From contig NZ_JACGWT010000003.1 of the NCBI RefSeq assembly GCF_014137855.1, positions 558,001 through 622,000 on the forward strand: a stretch of DNA of 64,000 nucleotides, in the 5' to 3' direction. The notes under the pieces were generated by a model. That model worked only from the letters and a program-made list of their open reading frames with translations, ran no database searches and had not been told where the DNA came from. Positions 8,671 to 15,734 of this stretch are shown piece by piece. Position 1 is the stretch's first letter. Each line of letters opens with the position of its first letter. Position numbers and translations under genes: made by a program. The DNA is from Microlunatus kandeliicorticis (GTDB taxonomy: Bacteria; Actinomycetota; Actinomycetes; Propionibacteriales; Propionibacteriaceae).

Positions 8671-9849
8671 ATGATCACCACCATCGGTGGCCGGATCCAG
8701 CCGTACGCGTGGGGGTCGACCACCGCGATCCCGGAGTTGCTCGGCCGGACGCCGTCGGGTGAGCCGCAGGCCGAGCTCTGGCTCGGCGCGCACCCGCTCG
8801 CACCCTCCGATCTCGACGGAACCCCGCTCGACCAGGCCGTCTCCCGGGACGCCGTCGGGCTGGTCGGCCAGCGCTCGGTCGAGCGGTTCGGTCCGCGACT
8901 GCCCTACCTGACCAAGATCATCGCGGCGGCGCAGCCGCTGTCGCTGCAGGCCCACCCGAGCCGGGAGCAGGCCGAGGCCGGCTTCGCCCGGGAACAGCAG
9001 GCCGGCGTCGCGCTGGACGCGGCCAACCGGACCTACAAGGACGACTGGCCCAAGCCGGAGATGATCTGCGCGCTCGGCGAGTTCCACGCGCTGTGCGGTT
9101 TCCGCGACCCGGTCGAGACGTACGCGATGTTCAGCACGCTGGGCGTCGACCAGGTGCTCGACGTGGTGGAGCCGCTGCGTGGGGGCGGCCCCGAGGCCGT
9201 ACAGAAGGCGTTCGCCCGGCTGCTCTACGCCGAGCACCCGGAGATGTTGGTCAGCGTGGTGATCACGCTCTGCCAGGGACTGGTCGGGCGCGACGATGCG
9301 CTCGGGTCGTTCGCCCGCACCGCGGTCGGGCTGGGTGAGCACTACCCGACCGACCCCGGCGTGCTGGCCGGACTGATGATGAACAAGATCACGCTGCAGG
9401 AGAACGAGGCGATGTTCCTGCCTGCGGGGAACCTGCACGCCTACCTCGACGGCACCGGAGTCGAGGTGATGGCCAACTCCGACAACGTGCTGCGCGGCGG
9501 GTTGACGCCGAAGTTCGTCGACCGCGACGAGCTGCTCGACATCCTCGACTTCACCCCCGGCCAGCCGGACCTGGTGGTGGCCGAAGAGGAGCAGACCGGG
9601 GTGTTCCGCTACCGGACGCCGGCGCCGGAGTTCGCGGTCTGGCGGCTCGCGCCTCACGGCGGCACGGTGACCCTGCCCGCCGACGGCAGCGGCCGGATCG
9701 TGCTGGTCACCGACGGCGAGGTGGCGCTGGGCTCGGGCCTGCGCAAGACCAAGCTCAGCCGCGGCCAGGCGGCGTTCGTCACCGCCGGCGAGACCGGCGT
9801 CGGGGTCAAGGGCTCGGGCACCGCGTTCGTCAGCGCGCCCGGCGTCTGA
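8671..9849 (+). CDS. manA: Mannose-6-phosphate isomerase, class I
   Basis: A 392-residue type I phosphomannose isomerase, interconverting mannose-6-phosphate and fructose-6-phosphate. Zinc ligands are visible in LQAHPS (QxH), KPEM and PAGNLHAYL. ANSDNVLRGGLTPKF is the conserved catalytic stretch. Length is normal. A GAGGAG-type ribosome binding site precedes the ATG and the gene follows the Gfo/Idh gene by 9 bases. It feeds mannose into glycolysis or provides mannose-6-phosphate for GDP-mannose. Confidence 0.95.
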   Translation: MITTIGGRIQPYAWGSTTAIPELLGRTPSGEPQAELWLGAHPLAPSDLDGTPLDQAVSRDAVGLVGQRSVERFGPRLPYLTKIIAAAQPLSLQAHPSREQAEAGFAREQQAGVALDAANRTYKDDWPKPEMICALGEFHALCGFRDPVETYAMFSTLGVDQVLDVVEPLRGGGPEAVQKAFARLLYAEHPEMLVSVVITLCQGLVGRDDALGSFARTAVGLGEHYPTDPGVLAGLMMNKITLQENEAMFLPAGNLHAYLDGTGVEVMANSDNVLRGGLTPKFVDRDELLDILDFTPGQPDLVVAEEEQTGVFRYRTPAPEFAVWRLAPHGGTVTLPADGSGRIVLVTDGEVALGSGLRKTKLSRGQAAFVTAGETGVGVKGSGTAFVSAPGV

Positions 9850-9946
9850 GGGCGTCCGGCGGAGCCCCGCGCCGTCAGCCGACGGAAGCCGTTGGCCCCT
9901 GTGCTGATCGGTCGGTAGCCTCGACCCCTGCCGCGCGAGCGGCTCG

Positions 9947-10019
9947 GCTGGCGTGGCGCAATCGGTAGCGCACCTGTCTTGTAAACAGGGGGTTAGGGGT
10001 TCAAGTCCCCTCGCCAGCT
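9947..10019 (+). tRNA. tRNA-Thr (anticodon TGT)
   Basis: A full cloverleaf can be folded by eye. The acceptor stem is GCTGGCG/CGCCAGC with discriminator T, the D stem GCGC/GCGC, the anticodon stem CCTGT/ACAGG with loop CTTGTAA (anticodon TGT, 9980-9982), the variable loop has 5 bases, and the T stem is AGGGG/CCCCT with loop TTCAAGT. The CCA end is not encoded. It reads threonine ACA codons (wobble ACG). It borders a mosaic of accessory genes downstream. Confidence 0.96.
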
Positions 10020-10033
10020 CTCGTTTGCCAGCC

Positions 10034-10342
10034 TCAGCGCGATCCGCTGGTCGGCAGATCGGCGGCCAGCAGCTGTTCGCAGCACTCGAGGATCGCTGCC
10101 CGCTGTTCCGGCGAGAGCCGGTCGAGGAACCGCGCGCGGACCGTACGTTCGTGGACTCGTTCCGCCGCCTCGATGACGGCCCTGCCCTGGTCACTGAGCG
10201 TGCAGGAACTGCGCCGTCCTGCAGCTCCCCGCTCGGTGCGCTCGATGAATCCGCGGCTCTCCATCCGGGTGAGCAGGTGCGACACCCGGCTCTTCTCCCA
10301 GTCGAGACGCTGGACGAGATCAGTGACCCGGAGGGTCAACAA
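10034..10342 (-). pseudogene. MarR-family regulator, 5'-truncated remnant
   Basis: The frame encodes the winged-helix and C-terminal dimerisation part of a MarR regulator (LRVTDLVQRLDWEKSRVSHLL, then a GRRSSCTLSDQGRAVIEAA wing region and LDRLSPEQRAAILE). The usual N-terminal 50-60 residues (helices 1-2 and the start of the DNA-binding domain) are absent. An in-frame TGA lies a few codons upstream of the TTG at 10340-10342. The broken end coincides with the C-terminal end of the neighbouring lipoprotein frame, suggesting one deletion joined two genes. It is unlikely to make a functional repressor. Confidence 0.7.
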
Positions 10343-10625
10343 GGCTGCAGGTCACGGTGCCGACCGAGGGGCCGGCCTCGAGTGGACCCCGCTGCGCCTG
10401 CGCCGAGGGAAGCGCGCTGTCCTCGACATACGTGCGACCGTCCCAGACCAGCAGGGCGGCGAAGTCCTGGGTAGCGTTGTTCGAGCCGGGTATCACCGAG
10501 GGACAGTTGCGAACAACCTGCCGCCGAGCCTCCGGCTCATCTTCGACGCCGCAGCCTGTCACCGCCGCGACCGCCACCAAGCCCACCACGGCACTGGCGA
10601 GTCGGCCGGCCCGGTTGGCAGACAT
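10320..10625 (-). pseudogene. Secreted lipoprotein, probably 3'-truncated
   Basis: A 101-residue frame with a signal peptide, lipobox VTGC, and a mature part resembling the small actinobacterial lipoproteins that contain NCPSVI...FAALLVWDGRTY and end with a TVTCSL segment. It stops soon after TVTCSL (VDPPGH-stop), inside the MarR remnant reading in another frame. Relatives normally continue about 40-60 residues. The ATG at 10625 follows GAGGAGGTG, and upstream frame extensions look non-coding. Either a shortened but expressed lipoprotein or a deletion remnant. Confidence 0.55.
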
Positions 10626-10913
10626 CACCTCCTCATCGTCGGACAAATCCACGACGCGGGAAAGCAATGTCCGATAACGATGCGTCACCGCGGTGGCGAA
10701 GCCGACCATGGCTCCCGAACGACGCATGATCACCGTACGGAGACCGGCCGTCGGTGATCGTGGGCGAGTCCCGCCGGCCTCGCTGTCTCCCTGGTCGCCG
10801 AGCACTTCGGAGCGGAGACAGCGGCAGGCCTGGCTCGCGGGTAGCCCGCGGACCATTCAGGACCGGCCAGAGCGTTGAGGCGCTTGGTCGGTTCCAGCCG
10901 CAGCGGTCGCTGG
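10626..10913. other. Longest stretch without a recognised gene
   Basis: These 288 bases separate the lipoprotein remnant from the next membrane protein gene. Open frames exist on both strands but have no recognisable motifs, ribosome binding sites or family resemblance. It should hold the promoter of the lipoprotein gene near its left end. I see no RNA gene or repeat in it. Confidence 0.5.
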
Positions 10914-11333
10914 TCAGTCGCGCTGTTCGGTAGCCGATCGCCGCTGACGGAGCCGCCTGACCGCCCGGAAGGTGGTGAGGCTCGCGCTCACCACCATCGC
11001 CAGGCAGAGGACCGCGAGAAAGACGCCCGCCGACCGACTCGAGGTCAGCGCGACGACCCCCAGCACCAGGAAGAACGCGACCACGATCGGCCCGAGCACC
11101 AGCTGCACCCGGTCGAGCCGCAGGAGGTGAGCGCTGGCCCGCTCCTCGCGGCGTGTGCGCGCCGCTTGCGCGACCTCGTCGGTGCGGGGCTCGGGCGGCA
11201 CGGATCCACTCACCTGGCGATCATCCCACCGCGCGCCCAACCGCCCCGACCGCTGCGAGCGCCGCAGGGTCTGCCGGCGGGCGTCCAACAGAATCTGCTC
11301 AGTCTCGGATCCTTCACGGCCGACTGCTGACAT
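10914..11333 (-). CDS. Hypothetical two-helix membrane protein
   Basis: A 139-residue protein with a charged, Arg-rich N-terminal half and two close hydrophobic helices (about residues 78-97 and 102-122) ending in a short basic tail. I recognise no family. The ATG at 11333 is the likely start. It is divergent from the small KOW-like gene at 11377, with 43 bases between the start codons. Confidence 0.6.
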   Translation of the reverse strand: MSAVGREGSETEQILLDARRQTLRRSQRSGRLGARWDDRQVSGSVPPEPRTDEVAQAARTRREERASAHLLRLDRVQLVLGPIVVAFFLVLGVVALTSSRSAGVFLAVLCLAMVVSASLTTFRAVRRLRQRRSATEQRD

Positions 11334-11376
11334 GCGTCACTCACCACCTGCCTGACCACGGCCCGACACTCGGACC

Positions 11377-11547
11377 ATGGACACATTCACCGTGGGCGAC
11401 ACCGTCCAGATCACCGGCCCGACGATGACCGGCAACGTCGGCACCGTCATCTGGGTGGACGAGAAGGCTGAGCGCTATCTGGTCCGGATCACCCCGGCGA
11501 CGCAGAACTACTTCACGGCGGCAGAGCTCGAGCTCTTCCGCTCCTGA
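11377..11547 (+). CDS. Small KOW/SH3-like protein
   Basis: A 56-residue protein (MDTFTVGDTVQITGP..., ending ELELFRS) with the pattern of a single KOW or SH3-like barrel: a hydrophobic start, G-D-x-V, a Gly-rich turn, then V-x-W and Y-x-V-x-I strands. Such mini-proteins bind nucleic acid or peptides; the role here is unknown. A GACACT hexamer ends 6 bases before the ATG, predicting a leaderless message. It is followed after 71 bases by the CPT-like kinase. Confidence 0.65.
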   Translation: MDTFTVGDTVQITGPTMTGNVGTVIWVDEKAERYLVRITPATQNYFTAAELELFRS

Positions 11548-11618
11548 CCTGGGCTCAGGCGCACCGGCGGCCGCAGACGAGCCCGCCACGTCACGTGACG
11601 ACGGGCCAGACTGTGACC

Positions 11619-12191
11619 ATGCCGGGCAGGATGGTCGCCATCGTCGGGACCTCGAGCGTGGGCAAGACGACGGTCGCTGAGCACCTCCAGACGATCATGC
11701 CGAGCCCCTACCTCGTGGTCGGCCTCGACCACTTCCTGAACATGTTCCCGCAGCGTTGGTCCGGCCAGGACTGGGGACCGGGACCGGGGATGTGGTACCA
11801 CGACACCGTCGACCCGGACGGCCATCCACGGACGAGGATCCGTTACGGCGACGCGGGTGCGCGGCTCCTCGCCGGGATGCGCGCGGCCGTGCGAGCACTG
11901 CTGGACACCGGTAACGACGTCATCCTCGACGAGATGCCCCTCGACGAGACGATCCTCCCGGCCTGGCGTCGCGAGCTGGCCGACTACGACGTCGTCTGGG
12001 TGTGGTTGCACGCGCCACTGGGCCTCGTCGAACGCCGTGAGGCACAGCGCACCCGGGGCCAGAAGATCGGGAACGCCCGCGGCCACCTCCACCTGACTGC
12101 CGGCGAGACGTACGACCTGGAGCTCGACGTGTCGTCCCTCACGCCGGTTGCCGCAGCCGAGGCGATCCTGGCCGCCGTCCGAGCTTCTTGA
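11619..12191 (+). CDS. Chloramphenicol phosphotransferase-like P-loop kinase
   Basis: A 190-residue P-loop protein with Walker A GTSSVGKTT near the N-terminus, DHF in the acceptor region, and the layout of chloramphenicol 3-O-phosphotransferase (VILDEMPLDET, then VWLHAPLGLVERREAQR). Members phosphorylate small hydroxylated molecules; chloramphenicol itself is only one possible substrate. The frame extends to a GTG at 11595, but CAGACT ends exactly 6 bases before the ATG at 11619, favouring that leaderless start. It abuts the WYL regulator tail to tail. Confidence 0.75.
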   Translation: MPGRMVAIVGTSSVGKTTVAEHLQTIMPSPYLVVGLDHFLNMFPQRWSGQDWGPGPGMWYHDTVDPDGHPRTRIRYGDAGARLLAGMRAAVRALLDTGNDVILDEMPLDETILPAWRRELADYDVVWVWLHAPLGLVERREAQRTRGQKIGNARGHLHLTAGETYDLELDVSSLTPVAAAEAILAAVRAS

Positions 12192-13160
12192 TCACGACGG
12201 GCTGCGGGACCAGCTGCTGAGCCGATCCGCCGCCTCCTGCAGGACCGTCCGCAGCTCGTCGGGCTGCTCGACCACGACTTCGGCTCCGAGCGCCAACAAC
12301 GCGCCGGGCAACCACTCCAGCGACTCCGAGTGGATCGTCGCTCGCAGCCAGTCCGGGTCGAGGGGTTCCAGCCGCGCGACGCTGGCCGGGAGATCGCGCC
12401 GGACATCCCCGACGGTGGCCCGAATGCGCAGGACCACCTCATGACGGTAGCCCGCCGTCACCAGCCGTTCGGTCAGGTCGGCGACGGCGTCGTGCGGCGG
12501 TGGTGCCGGGAAGGTGCCGCCGAGCACGTGGGCCGAGGTCACCCGGTCGAGCCGGAAGGTGCGCACCTGCTGGGTGGCGGCGTCGAGACCGGCCAGGTAC
12601 CAGCGGCCGGAGTAGGCGACGAGGTCGTGCGGTTGCAGGCTCCGGTGCGAGGACTCGCCGGACCGGTTGCGGTACGCGAGCGCGATCGGGCGGCGGTCGC
12701 GGACGGCTGCCGCCACCGTGAGAACGACGTCGGGATCGACCGCCGGTGCGGGATCCGCGTGTGGGCCCGGGCTGATCACCGCTGTGTCGAGCAGGGTGGC
12801 CGCGCGTTCGGCCAGCCGTTCGGGCAGGCTCCGACGGATCTTCGCCATCGCCGTCGCGAGGCCGCTCGACAACTGCACCGTCGCCGTTCGGGTTGCGGCC
12901 TGCGTGAGCGCGACGAGCACGGCGATCGCCTCGGCATCGTCGAAGACCAGCGGCGGCATCCGATAGCCGGCGCTCACGCGATAGCCGCCGTACCGACCCC
13001 GGATCGCCTCGACCGGGACGCCGAGATCGCGGAGCGCCTCGATGTCCCGACGCGCCGTCCGCTCGTCGATCCCGAACCGCTGCGCCAGCTCGGGAACGGT
13101 CCGAGTCCCCGAGGACTGCAGCAGCTCGAGGAGGTCGAGGAGACGCGAGGTCCGGGACAC
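12192..13160 (-). CDS. WYL-domain transcriptional regulator (DeoR-type HTH)
   Basis: A 322-residue regulator with an N-terminal winged HTH (about 1-55, RFGIDERTARRDIEAL) and a WYL domain (about 140-215, IALAYRNRSGE, SGRWYLAGLD). WYL domains sense ligands or nucleic acid. GTG start at 13160; the -10 TAATCT (13167-13172) ends 6 bases before it, predicting a leaderless transcript. It is divergent from the VOC gene at 13265, with a 10-base-armed palindrome between them that overlaps its own -35 region, so autoregulation and control of the VOC gene are likely. Confidence 0.9.
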   Translation of the reverse strand: MSRTSRLLDLLELLQSSGTRTVPELAQRFGIDERTARRDIEALRDLGVPVEAIRGRYGGYRVSAGYRMPPLVFDDAEAIAVLVALTQAATRTATVQLSSGLATAMAKIRRSLPERLAERAATLLDTAVISPGPHADPAPAVDPDVVLTVAAAVRDRRPIALAYRNRSGESSHRSLQPHDLVAYSGRWYLAGLDAATQQVRTFRLDRVTSAHVLGGTFPAPPPHDAVADLTERLVTAGYRHEVVLRIRATVGDVRRDLPASVARLEPLDPDWLRATIHSESLEWLPGALLALGAEVVVEQPDELRTVLQEAADRLSSWSRSPS

Positions 13161-13178
13161 CCCGGCAGATTAACTCGC

Positions 13179-13203
13179 ATACCGGGCGGCGATCGCCCGG
13201 TAT
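13179..13203. promoter_or_regulatory. Long perfect palindrome, putative WYL-regulator operator
   Basis: Inverted repeat with 10-base arms, ATACCGGGCG and CGCCCGGTAT, separated by GCGAT. It lies in the 104-base divergent promoter region between the WYL regulator and the VOC gene and covers the expected -35/spacer region of the regulator. The arms are perfect. Binding by the WYL protein is inferred. Confidence 0.65.
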
Positions 13204-13264
13204 TGCTCCTAGCGTCGTCGGCACGAGCGCCACCAGCCGGCGGCGCCACGACGAGAGGACCCCG

Positions 13265-13696
13265 ATGACCCACACCGCCCGGCAGCTGGTGTCGCGCATC
13301 TTCGCCCACGACGTCGACGGACTCGTCTCGTTCTACGAGCGAGTCACCGGGCTCGAGGCGGCGAGGCACCACCCGCTGTTCGCCGAGCTCTCGGTCGGGT
13401 CGGCCACCCTGGCGATCGCCAGCACGCAGACCGCCAGCGCCCTGGGCCAGCCGGTCACGGTGGCCGGGGACAGGGCGCTGTGTCTCGACTTCCTGGTCGA
13501 CGACGTCGACGCCTGCTTCACCGAGCTTCGCACCGAGGGTGTGCCGCTGCTCGGCGAGCCGACCACCATGCCGTGGGGCAACCGGTCGCTGCTGCTGCGC
13601 GACCCGGACGGCCGGTTGATCAACCTGTTCACGCCGGTGACCGCGGAGGCTCGGCGCCGGTTCGGGCTCGACCACGCCGCCTCCAGCGGAGGCTGA
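13265..13696 (+). CDS. VOC-family (glyoxalase/bleomycin-resistance-like) protein
   Basis: A 143-residue vicinal-oxygen-chelate protein with one paired beta-alpha-beta module each side (FYERVTGLEAARH, then LCLDFLVDDVDACF and LRDPDGRLINLFTPV). Such proteins bind metals and modify or sequester small molecules; substrate unknown. A GAGAGGA ribosome binding site precedes the ATG. Divergence from the WYL regulator suggests it is that regulator's target. Confidence 0.85.
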   Translation: MTHTARQLVSRIFAHDVDGLVSFYERVTGLEAARHHPLFAELSVGSATLAIASTQTASALGQPVTVAGDRALCLDFLVDDVDACFTELRTEGVPLLGEPTTMPWGNRSLLLRDPDGRLINLFTPVTAEARRRFGLDHAASSGG

Positions 13697-13822
13697 CAAG
13701 GGACGGGCCAAGATCGGCGGCGCGGTCGACGATCGTGACGCGCTGACGAGAGGCGAGATCCGATCCGGACGCCGACTCTCTCATCGCTGGTCGCGGTCGG
13801 GCGCTCTCACTAGAGTCCGATC

Positions 13823-14992
13823 ATGGGGACACTCGGCAGCGACTGGCGCCGCATTGACGGCGCCGCGATGGCCTGGTTCGGCGCCGACGACCTGAGCCAG
13901 GGTGCCCAGTTCGCCGAGCGGGTGTTCGAGCGGGAATCCGCAGCCACGCTCGAACTGCGACCGGTCGGCGTCCGGATGAGGGCGCGAGACGACGACACCG
14001 TGGCGCTGTCGACGATCGCCGCTGACCTCGGCCTGGTGGCCGATCCGAGCGTCCTGCAGCAGGTCGGGCTGACGTTCTGCTCGTCCGAACCGCAGTCCAT
14101 CGCCCCGTTCTGGCGATCGGCGCTCGGGTACCAGCCGAGCCAGCAGGGCCTGAGCGACCCGCTGCGTCGCGATCCGGACGTCCGGTTCGAACCACTGTCC
14201 GACCCCCGCCCGCTCCGCAACCGGATCCACCTCGACGTCGTCCGCCCCGAGCCGGTCATCAACGGCCTCGGTCTCGGTGCGGGGACCGGTCCCTACGGCG
14301 TCTGTCAGGTCGATGCGGAGGGCAACGAGGTCGACCTCGTCCCGGGTGAGCCGCTCGGAGGGCGACCCGAGATCTCCGACTGGTGGGCCGTGTTCTCGGC
14401 GGTCGCCTGCTATCGCACGTCGACGGTCGAGCAACAGACCGCTCTGACGGCCGCGGCCGCCCGCGCCGCCGATGGTGTCGGCTTCCCACTGATCATCGAC
14501 CTGCGGCCGGGACTCGTGATCATCGACAGCGGCAAGGACCGGTGGGAGCCCGCGGCGCACGGCCTGTCGATCGACTTCGCCGACCTCGCCGCAGCGGTGC
14601 AGAGCGACGCGCGCCGGCTCGGCGCGACGGCGGACCCAGCCCTGCCCCGGTTCGTCCAGGTCTTCCTCGATGCCGCTGACGTCGCCACCGTCCGGCGCTT
14701 CTGGAGCACCGCCCTCGGTTGGGTGGCTGACCCACGTCCCGGGGTGACCGACGTGCATGACCCCCTCCGGCTGGGACCCTCGCTGGTCTTCCAGGAACTT
14801 GACCCGGCCGAAGTTGACCGACGGCAGCAGCGCAACCGGATCCGGATCAACCTCACCCTGGCCGCCGACAGCGTCTCCGCGCGACGGGAGGCCTGTGTGT
14901 CCGCGGGCGGGCGGCTGCTCGACGTCTCAGACACGCAGACGCTGGTCACCGACCCCGAGGGCAACGAGCTGCTGATCATCGCCGCAGCCTGA
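13823..14992 (+). CDS. Tandem VOC protein with N-terminal pterin-dehydratase-like domain
   Basis: A 389-residue protein. Residues about 8-75 resemble 4a-hydroxytetrahydrobiopterin dehydratase (WRRIDGAAMAWF, then VGVRMRARDDDTVALSTIAADL), but the catalytic His-His-Pro region is replaced by SAATLEL, so that domain is probably inactive. Two VOC/glyoxalase-6 modules follow (APFWRSALGY...DAEGNEVDLV at about 90-175, and RRFWSTALGW...DPEGNELLII at about 290-388). Substrate unknown. TAGAGT ends 6 bases before the ATG, so the message is probably leaderless. Confidence 0.75.
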   Translation: MGTLGSDWRRIDGAAMAWFGADDLSQGAQFAERVFERESAATLELRPVGVRMRARDDDTVALSTIAADLGLVADPSVLQQVGLTFCSSEPQSIAPFWRSALGYQPSQQGLSDPLRRDPDVRFEPLSDPRPLRNRIHLDVVRPEPVINGLGLGAGTGPYGVCQVDAEGNEVDLVPGEPLGGRPEISDWWAVFSAVACYRTSTVEQQTALTAAAARAADGVGFPLIIDLRPGLVIIDSGKDRWEPAAHGLSIDFADLAAAVQSDARRLGATADPALPRFVQVFLDAADVATVRRFWSTALGWVADPRPGVTDVHDPLRLGPSLVFQELDPAEVDRRQQRNRIRINLTLAADSVSARREACVSAGGRLLDVSDTQTLVTDPEGNELLIIAAA

Positions 14993-15031
14993 CTCAGGCG
15001 TCGGGCCAACCGACGCGCGATCTCCCGCCTG

Positions 15032-15601
15032 TCATGATCGCCGCCGAGTCAGCCGGAGCACGCCGACGTCCACCGGTGGCCGTGGGGTGAAGGCGTGTCG
15101 AGGCAGCTCCAGCGCTGCGCTGCTCGTGAAACCGGAGGCATGCCCCTGCTGCCGCGCAACCCGGTCGCGGACGACCGACCGCTTGAGCAGGAGATCGGCC
15201 TGACGGAGTCGGTGATCACTGCTGGTGATCCGCATGATCAACGGACTGGTGATCGCGAACGGCGGATTGGCCACGATGCGGAAGGGCCGTCGGGGCCAGT
15301 GGAACGCCAGCAGATCCACCTGGACCACCGCCAACCGCCGATCCGCGACGGCCGCCGCGAACCGTCGACGCAGGCGGGTGACCCGACCAGGGTGCAGCTC
15401 GACGGCGATGACGCGAGCGCCGACGTCGAGCAGCGGTTCGGTCAGGGCACCGGTGCCGGCACCGAGATCAAGCACCAGCTCGCCCGGACGCACACCCGCA
15501 GCGGTGACGATCGCCTCCGCCCAGTCAGCCTGGAGGCGGTGCCATCCCCAGAACGGCTTCGCTGCAGTCTGCCGACTGTGGCCGCCCGGAACCTCGGACA
15601 C
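15032..15601 (-). CDS. Erm/KsgA-family rRNA adenine N6-methyltransferase, short form
   Basis: A 189-residue SAM methyltransferase of the rRNA adenine dimethylase family. Motif I is LDLGAGTGALTEPLL, the acidic loop is VIAVELHP, catalytic motif IV is NPPFAIT, and the C-terminal LPRHAFTPRPPVDVGVLRL matches the Erm/KsgA end. Erm proteins methylate A2058 of 23S rRNA and give macrolide resistance; KsgA is usually about 270 residues and this protein is shorter than either. The Erm-like subgroup is the better fit, but resistance activity is unproven. GTG start at 15601. Confidence 0.7.
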   Translation of the reverse strand: MSEVPGGHSRQTAAKPFWGWHRLQADWAEAIVTAAGVRPGELVLDLGAGTGALTEPLLDVGARVIAVELHPGRVTRLRRRFAAAVADRRLAVVQVDLLAFHWPRRPFRIVANPPFAITSPLIMRITSSDHRLRQADLLLKRSVVRDRVARQQGHASGFTSSAALELPRHAFTPRPPVDVGVLRLTRRRS

Positions 15602-15734
15602 GGCGGACCATCCAGCTGAACCTGATCATGACCGCCACGCTAGGGGTCGGAACTCGCCGCGTTCCAGCCATTTTCCTTACGGCGGCGCGCGAACCAGCGT
15701 GCCGGGCCCGCCACCGACTGGCTACCGTGCGGGC

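Noticed and set aside
9953-10474. Open frame running through tRNA-Thr and the MarR remnant
   Set aside because: Its first codons are tRNA sequence and the rest has no recognisable protein features.
11595-11618. GTG start at 11595 for the CPT-like kinase
   Set aside because: It lacks a ribosome binding site, and the 24-base extension adds no conserved residues; CAGACT is placed exactly for a leaderless ATG at 11619.
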